The notes under the pieces were generated by a model, which saw only the letters and a program-made list of their open reading frames with translations, ran no database searches and was not told the DNA's origin. From Euptelea pleiosperma (taxonomy: Eukaryota; Streptophyta; Magnoliopsida; Ranunculales; Eupteleaceae), in NCBI GenBank assembly GCA_035048495.1, contig CM068553.1, positions 2,177,259 to 2,241,258 on the forward strand: 64,000 nucleotides of DNA, in the 5' to 3' direction. The position numbers and the translations under genes were made by a program. Shown piece by piece: positions 59,251 through 64,000 of this stretch. How positions within the stretch are numbered: the stretch's first letter is position 1; each line of letters begins with the position of its first letter.

Positions 59251-62200
59251 ACATAATTAAATCCTATAAGCCTCTTTGCACTTCAAATAGCTTCCACCAG
59301 CCTCGTTCATGGCAAATTAGGACACAAGTATACCAGAAATGCTATAGGAAGAGCAAACATTAAGACTGAATCCTCCACAAACCAATTCAGACAAGCACCT
59401 TAGCATTAATTGCACATATCCAGGGGTCGGAAGAATTCACAAACTCATTTGGAGCTTTATTATTGAAATACATCCTGATATTAACAGGTAGTCCATAGAT
59501 TGGCTGATAAAAGTTAATTGCACCCATTAAACCGTGCAAAGTCCAAAACCCAAGCATCTGAGTTGCATGCAACTCATAGCGCACAAGCATACTTATAATG
59601 CACACACAATCAGAAAAATATCACTATCAAGTATCAACCACACAACCTTCACAACATACTATACATGTGCAGCATCCATGCCAAGGGGGGCCAACTTACG
59701 AGAAGAATGGAACAGGACTCAATAATGCAGACATTCATTGACCATCTAATTCAATGCAAGAGGAGGGGGGAGAGGGGTGTAAAAAAGGCATTCATACCTT
59801 CCCAGCAAAGCCTCCTTTGGCAGTCCTCCTCTGAACCTGCTGAGCTCCAACCCTGCACCCAGCAAGCAAACTATAATTGGAAAAACCAACATCATAACAA
59901 AGATGACCAGAGGTTAGTATACCACCAAATGTCCAGCACAATTATTGATTTTTTTCACAAACCACTACCAAACCTAACTTCACTGGGGTTGAGAGTAGCC
60001 TTACCGTGTAAGATTCTATATCTTTTTAAAACTAACAGAAAAACTAGACAAACCAACACAAACTCCAAGAAAGTGCCTCCTTCATGGAGTAGAACTCGAC
60101 CATGTTCATACTTCTTGTACAGTCCAGTAAACGGAATCTCTCCTCTCCACAACTCCATCCAAGTGACCTCCATATTCAGTTTTGGGCATGAAGTACAAAC
60201 ATCAGCCAAGAAGCTAAGAGAAAATGCTTCAGCAGGTATTAGCAAGTGGAAAATGATCTCCACACATTTTGAACTGATCAACATGAGTACTGCAGATTTC
60301 ATGTCTAACTGTCAGTATTGCTTCCCACACAAGCGTCTTGAGCGAAATGAGAGATACAATGCCCTAAAAGCTTCATTCTTCATCAGAGCACCCAATTTTC
60401 TCCCCCAAATTCTTCCCATATAGCCATCTCAAGTGAGTGCAAGACAACTTTCGTCAACAGTATGAAGGCCTGCAGGACTCAGCCTCTTATGTTCATATAT
60501 CTTACCATATCAATGACCAATCATCATGTTAACTATAAACTCCCAATGGTAGCTAAGTAGAGGTTAATACCCATTAATCTAATAGATGGACATTGGAGCA
60601 AAATAAAGTGGTAAAAACCCCACTTTCAGAACTGTCAAGAATTTGTAGACAAGGTATTGTATAAAGCTTGGACCAGGTTCCTACAGCAATGCGCTCCTGA
60701 ACAATTGACACTTATTTATGCATGAAACAACGCAGGGCCTGTATCTTGCAGCACTTTCCCAGCCTAGAAAATAAAGGAATCCATCAATAGCAAACATGTT
60801 AAAAGCCCAAGGGCAGTGGGATGATGAGAAGGTTGAAGGATATAGACTGGCCCAACTGGAGCCCACTTTGAAGGAGAGATAGAGATGACATCTAACAGCT
60901 GATGAAACAGCAGATTTCATAGGAGAAGTAAGAGTGTTTTGAATAAACACCATTCTTGCCATAATTCTATGAGCACAAGCCTTCAAAATACATTCAAAAC
61001 CACAGGACTCTAGATCGATGCTACTTTGTCGAACTAGCCATAGTGAACCAAAACCAGAGCTCCTTTACCCAGTTAACAATGGCAGAACAGTAAGTCAATC
61101 TATTTATCATATGCTGATCCTAGCATGCATGATATTCCCTTCCCTTCACAGATAATCTCCTCCTAATTTGGTCGAATGTGAACTCTACCGAATCCTGTAG
61201 CTCAAACTCATTACTGTGATGCATCATCACCGACGCATCCAAAACAATTCTCTGGTTCACCGCACCATAGTTCACTACTTCAATGGCCAGCTCAAGCAAT
61301 AACCCCAATTCTCTATTAAAATGGGATTTATCATAACGGGTGCAACATGCACCCTTCAACCTAACGGCTTCCCTTCCCACACCACACTAATCAAGGCAAC
61401 AAAAGCAGGAATTCTATCTTCAATCTCAATAAGTGAAAAAACCACAAAACCAATATGCTCCGACATGTATGATAATATTCCCAACTTAGTTTACGGCCTA
61501 AAACCAACTATAGCTCCATCCAATGGCTCAACTGCTCCATAAAATGAGTCCACTTATATTTACTGGAAGCACATGGGAGATATGTCATCAATATTAGGAA
61601 GAAACTCGCAATTTACCTGCAAAGAAGACAAGGTGAAAATTTTTATTAGAATATTTAATAGAGATTCCCAACATAGAGCAATGATGAACATGGGTATTGG
61701 GAAATACCTTGGCTTATTCCAATTAACCACCCTGTTACGATAAACAGGCCTGTTGCGAATAGGAGCAGCTGCAGCCTTCCTGGCAACCTCAGTTGCTAAT
61801 GGAAACTGATTCCCTTGGAAATTTGACCTTCTCTGAGCAAGTACTCCCTGTAGACAGAATATGGATAGCAGTATATCAACAAAAATTAAATAAAAATTCA
61901 AAATTCATGCATCTTTTGTCAAAAGACTCAAAACCCAGCAAATGAGGCCATCTTAATAGAGGCAAAAACCAAGACTTCAAATAATCAATCAGCAATACCT
62001 GTCTAAGAGAGGATCTTGAATCCATAAAACGCCGCACCTTTGAGGAGTTCCCTTGTTTAGCACCACCATTAAAGACTTTCTGGCTTTTATTCTGTAGCAC
62101 AAATTCCTCAATGTAAAATAAATCAATAAAAATAAAAACAAAAACTATATTCAAAGGAATAATCACTTACCGTAACCCTCTGATTTACTGTAGATGTAGA

Positions 62201-62388
62201 TTTCTTAGACATCCTGATGATATCATCTGTGTTAACAACGAGCGAAAAAACAGTTCATATAAGATCCCAAAATAAAACCAAAATAAGAACTGTGTAAAAC
62301 CTCAAATGCTAATTAACATACCCAACGTCATGTCCATTTTCTTCTCTGTTATAGCAATTGCTTCGCTTGTTAATGGTTTAGTCGCCAT
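58872..62388 (-). CDS. UIEF: UAP56-interacting mRNA export factor (UIEF-like)
   Basis: Minus-strand exons in coding order: 62388-62322, 62226-62171, 62091-61999, 61847-61708, 59852-59798, 59246-58872; all borders GT-AG and in frame, 261 aa. The protein starts MATKPLTSEAIAITEKK and carries a UAP56-binding motif at about residues 18-29 (MDMTLDDIIRMSKK). The conserved core RRFMDSRSSLRQGVLAQRRS and an Arg-rich stretch (APIRNRPVYRNRVVNWNKPR) follow. After a polyQ tract the C-terminus has LDSLFANMKEQRMR, repeated four times. Plant UIEF proteins bind the helicase UAP56 in the nucleus and help export mRNA; assignment rests on the N-terminal motif and overall layout. A 5'-UTR intron (62761-62389) ends right before the ATG. 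Confidence 0.85.
58940..59152 (-). repeat. 48-bp coding minisatellite in the UIEF-like gene
   Basis: Four units, 58940-58987, 58988-59056 (with a 21-bp internal duplication), 59057-59104 and 59105-59152. Each encodes NANMKEQRMRVQSQQN-like 16-residue blocks. Units are almost identical, so the expansion is recent or homogenised. Confidence 0.95.
59200..59249 (-). repeat. CAG/CAA repeat encoding polyglutamine
   Basis: About 15 Gln codons at the start of the last exon. The repeat includes the splice acceptor (gtgCAG|CAGCAG), so NAGNAG-type slippage of the acceptor could change the Gln number. Confidence 0.9.
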
Positions 62389-62761
62389 CTGAGAAAAGAA
62401 CAGATGAAAGTGAGCCGTTAAATATCAATTGGAAACAAGAATCAAGAAACATAAGATCAGAAGCCATAGCGATTTCTTTCGAGGAAAATTCCAATAGCCA
62501 TCAACCCATGCAAAAGATATGTTATTTCCATGAATCGAGCAAACAACACTAGGATTCGAACTAATAGCAAAAAACCACAACCGATTCTACTAAAACATCG
62601 AGAAAAAAGCTACGGTACACAAATCTTAGAGCAGATCAGAACAAAAGAAGTTGAACAAACTCTTAATAAATATATGCCCCAACATAGATTCAAAAACATC
62701 AGAAACTTAGACTATTATGAAATGAACCACTAAAGAAGAGATCGAACATAAGAAAACTTAC
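62389..62761 (-). other. Probable 5'-UTR intron of the UIEF-like gene
   Basis: On the minus strand, donor CT|GTAAGTTTTC (62761-62760) and acceptor TTTTCTCAG directly before the ATG at 62388. Both fit the consensus well. Confidence 0.6.
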
Positions 62762-62920
62762 AGATTTGCGGAACTGAAACTTCAAAAAATCGAGATCCAA
62801 GCGTGCAAACCAACAAATATATTTCTGAAACTAGGGTTTAAGGAGAAGCAGAGAGGGCAAACGAAAATACTACTTCCCCGATCGAAATCGCGAAGGGGGT
62901 CCGCATCCCTCTCGACTTCT

Positions 62921-62929
62921 ATTTATAGG
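62921..62929 (-). promoter_or_regulatory. TATA box of the UIEF-like gene
   Basis: CCTATAAAT on the minus strand, about 160 bp upstream of the putative 5'-UTR intron donor. Confidence 0.5.
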
Positions 62930-63094
62930 CGATAGTGAGGTCATCGGACTTCAACTTCAAACTTAAAGACGGAAATCTAAGTGGTTTTCAAGTCCAACCG
63001 GGAAACACGGTGAGCGGATGGATGGATAAGCGCGTCAATGTGAAATTACCGAACCGGACCTTAATTTTAGCAAAGAGCAAAACTAACTGACCGC

Positions 63095-63405
63095 CCACAT
63101 TATGAGCCATGTGGCACACTTTTTAGATGATTCTGACAGTGTGGATGGTTGTCCAATCACTAGATGGGTCTACAAAGCAAAAGTCAGCTTGATTAGTGAT
63201 TTCAAACCTTTGGATATTTGTACCCAAATAATGGTCAATAATGCTAAAATTTCACGGATAAAATCAATCCATGAAAATGAGTCCAATCCAACGCTTAGAA
63301 ATCACTGATCAGGTTGATTTTTTTATTTGTAGGTCCACTTCGGGATTGACCAAAGATCCATACGGTCAGATGCATCGGCATCCTCTACAAATATGCCACA
63401 TGGCT
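63095..63405. mobile_element. Family-B MITE (worn) upstream of the UIEF-like gene
   Basis: Arms 'gagccatgtggcacac' and 'atgccacatggct' with core 'ccaacgcttagaaatcactga'. Confidence 0.7.
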
Positions 63406-63625
63406 AAGGGATGTGTTAACATCACCCATGGTGGTCGTTTGTCCCCGAGTCCACTCCAGACCGCTGAAAGTCGTCCAGTGCGATCATTTTTCTCAAAAAA
63501 AAAAAAAAAAATGGTGCATACCCAAAAATGCACCTTAGTTATAAGGAAAATCACTATCATCCAAATGCCATCAGATGATCTTTGGGGTTAGTGTTGTGTA
63601 AATCCCGAGGGTAATCAATGGCTTG

Positions 63626-63944
63626 GAGCAAAACTTAGATGACAGCTATGATCCACGTGGTATACTCTTAGAGGACGCTGATCATATGGATGTTTGGCCA
63701 ATCCCTAGCTGGATCTACAAACCAAAAATCAACATGATAGCAATTTCTAGGGGTGGGAATTTGAGCATTATTAACCATTATTTGGGGTACAAAGATCTAA
63801 TCGGGCTGATTTTTGGTTTGTAGGTCCAGATAGGGATTAGCAAAACATCCATAAGGTCAGAGTCCTCTAATAATATGCCACGTGGCTCATATTGTGGGCT
63901 GTTATCAGCCTTGATGACAGTCCGCTGTCATCAAAGTTTTAATC
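63626..63944. mobile_element. Family-B MULE-type MITE with altered ends
   Basis: Ends GAGCAAAAC and GTTTTAATC are one-base variants of the family termini. Flanks AATGGCTTG and CATGGTTTG agree at 7 of 9. The right arm has 'gccacgtggctcatattgtg' and 'gctgtcatcaaagtttt'. Confidence 0.75.
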
Positions 63945-64000
63945 CATGGTTTGGAGTCTTTGGACATAAGAACAACAGCCACCTAGGGATGATAATATCA

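Noticed and set aside
59665..60423. A 252-codon plus-strand frame
   Set aside because: It lies opposite an exon and introns of the UIEF-like gene, has no recognisable domain and no coding-like conservation signal I can see.

Overview
The window is nuclear DNA of a flowering plant. It has interrupted genes with GT-AG introns and plant-specific families (plant-type wax ester synthase/DGAT, PR-1, a CCT-motif protein, a UIEF-type mRNA export adaptor). It also holds an LTR retrotransposon with a tRNA-iMet-type primer site and dense families of short inverted-repeat transposons. The species cannot be told from the sequence. There is no sign of a prokaryotic, organellar or viral replicon.

Layout. 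(1) About 1-35,000 is a tandem array of WS/DGAT genes on the + strand. Copy 1 (3511-10841) and copy 2 (14339-19330) each have seven exons and intact reading frames (495 and 509 aa). Copy 3 (27874-34981) has all seven exons open but has lost the GT of its second splice donor. Bases 1-1655 are a duplicate of part of intron 1 of copy 1, so a fourth, at least partial, copy probably lies to the left. The copies differ in ways likely to matter: copy 1 has an ND-to-NG change in a conserved acyltransferase motif, copy 2 has its proximal promoter displaced by repeats, and copy 3 has the splice defect. (2) 36120-36671 is an intronless PR-1 gene. (3) 37968-38279 is a cytochrome b561 relic. (4) 39753-40730 is a Pack-MULE: long inverted repeats and a perfect 9-bp target duplication enclose a captured, frameshifted fragment of a DEAD-box RNA helicase 24-like gene. 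(5) 41-49 kb is repeat-rich and holds an old LTR remnant. (6) 49490-52928 is a four-exon CCT-motif gene. (7) 54828-58159 is a young LTR retrotransposon with no reverse transcriptase or integrase, whose protease frame runs directly into a chromodomain. (8) 58872-62388 (- strand) is a UIEF-like mRNA export adaptor whose C-terminal motif is expanded into a minisatellite beside a polyQ tract.

Most remaining DNA is non-autonomous DNA transposons. At least three families look Mutator-like, because long terminal inverted repeats are flanked by 9-bp target duplications readable by eye: CCCAATCAG, GTTAAGAGT, TAAGAAAAA and TCAAAATCA are exact, others are 7 or 8 of 9. They fill the introns and promoters of the WS/DGAT array and appear to have reshaped it. 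The WS/DGAT enzymes would make wax esters or triacylglycerol for the plant surface. The other genes are unrelated neighbours.
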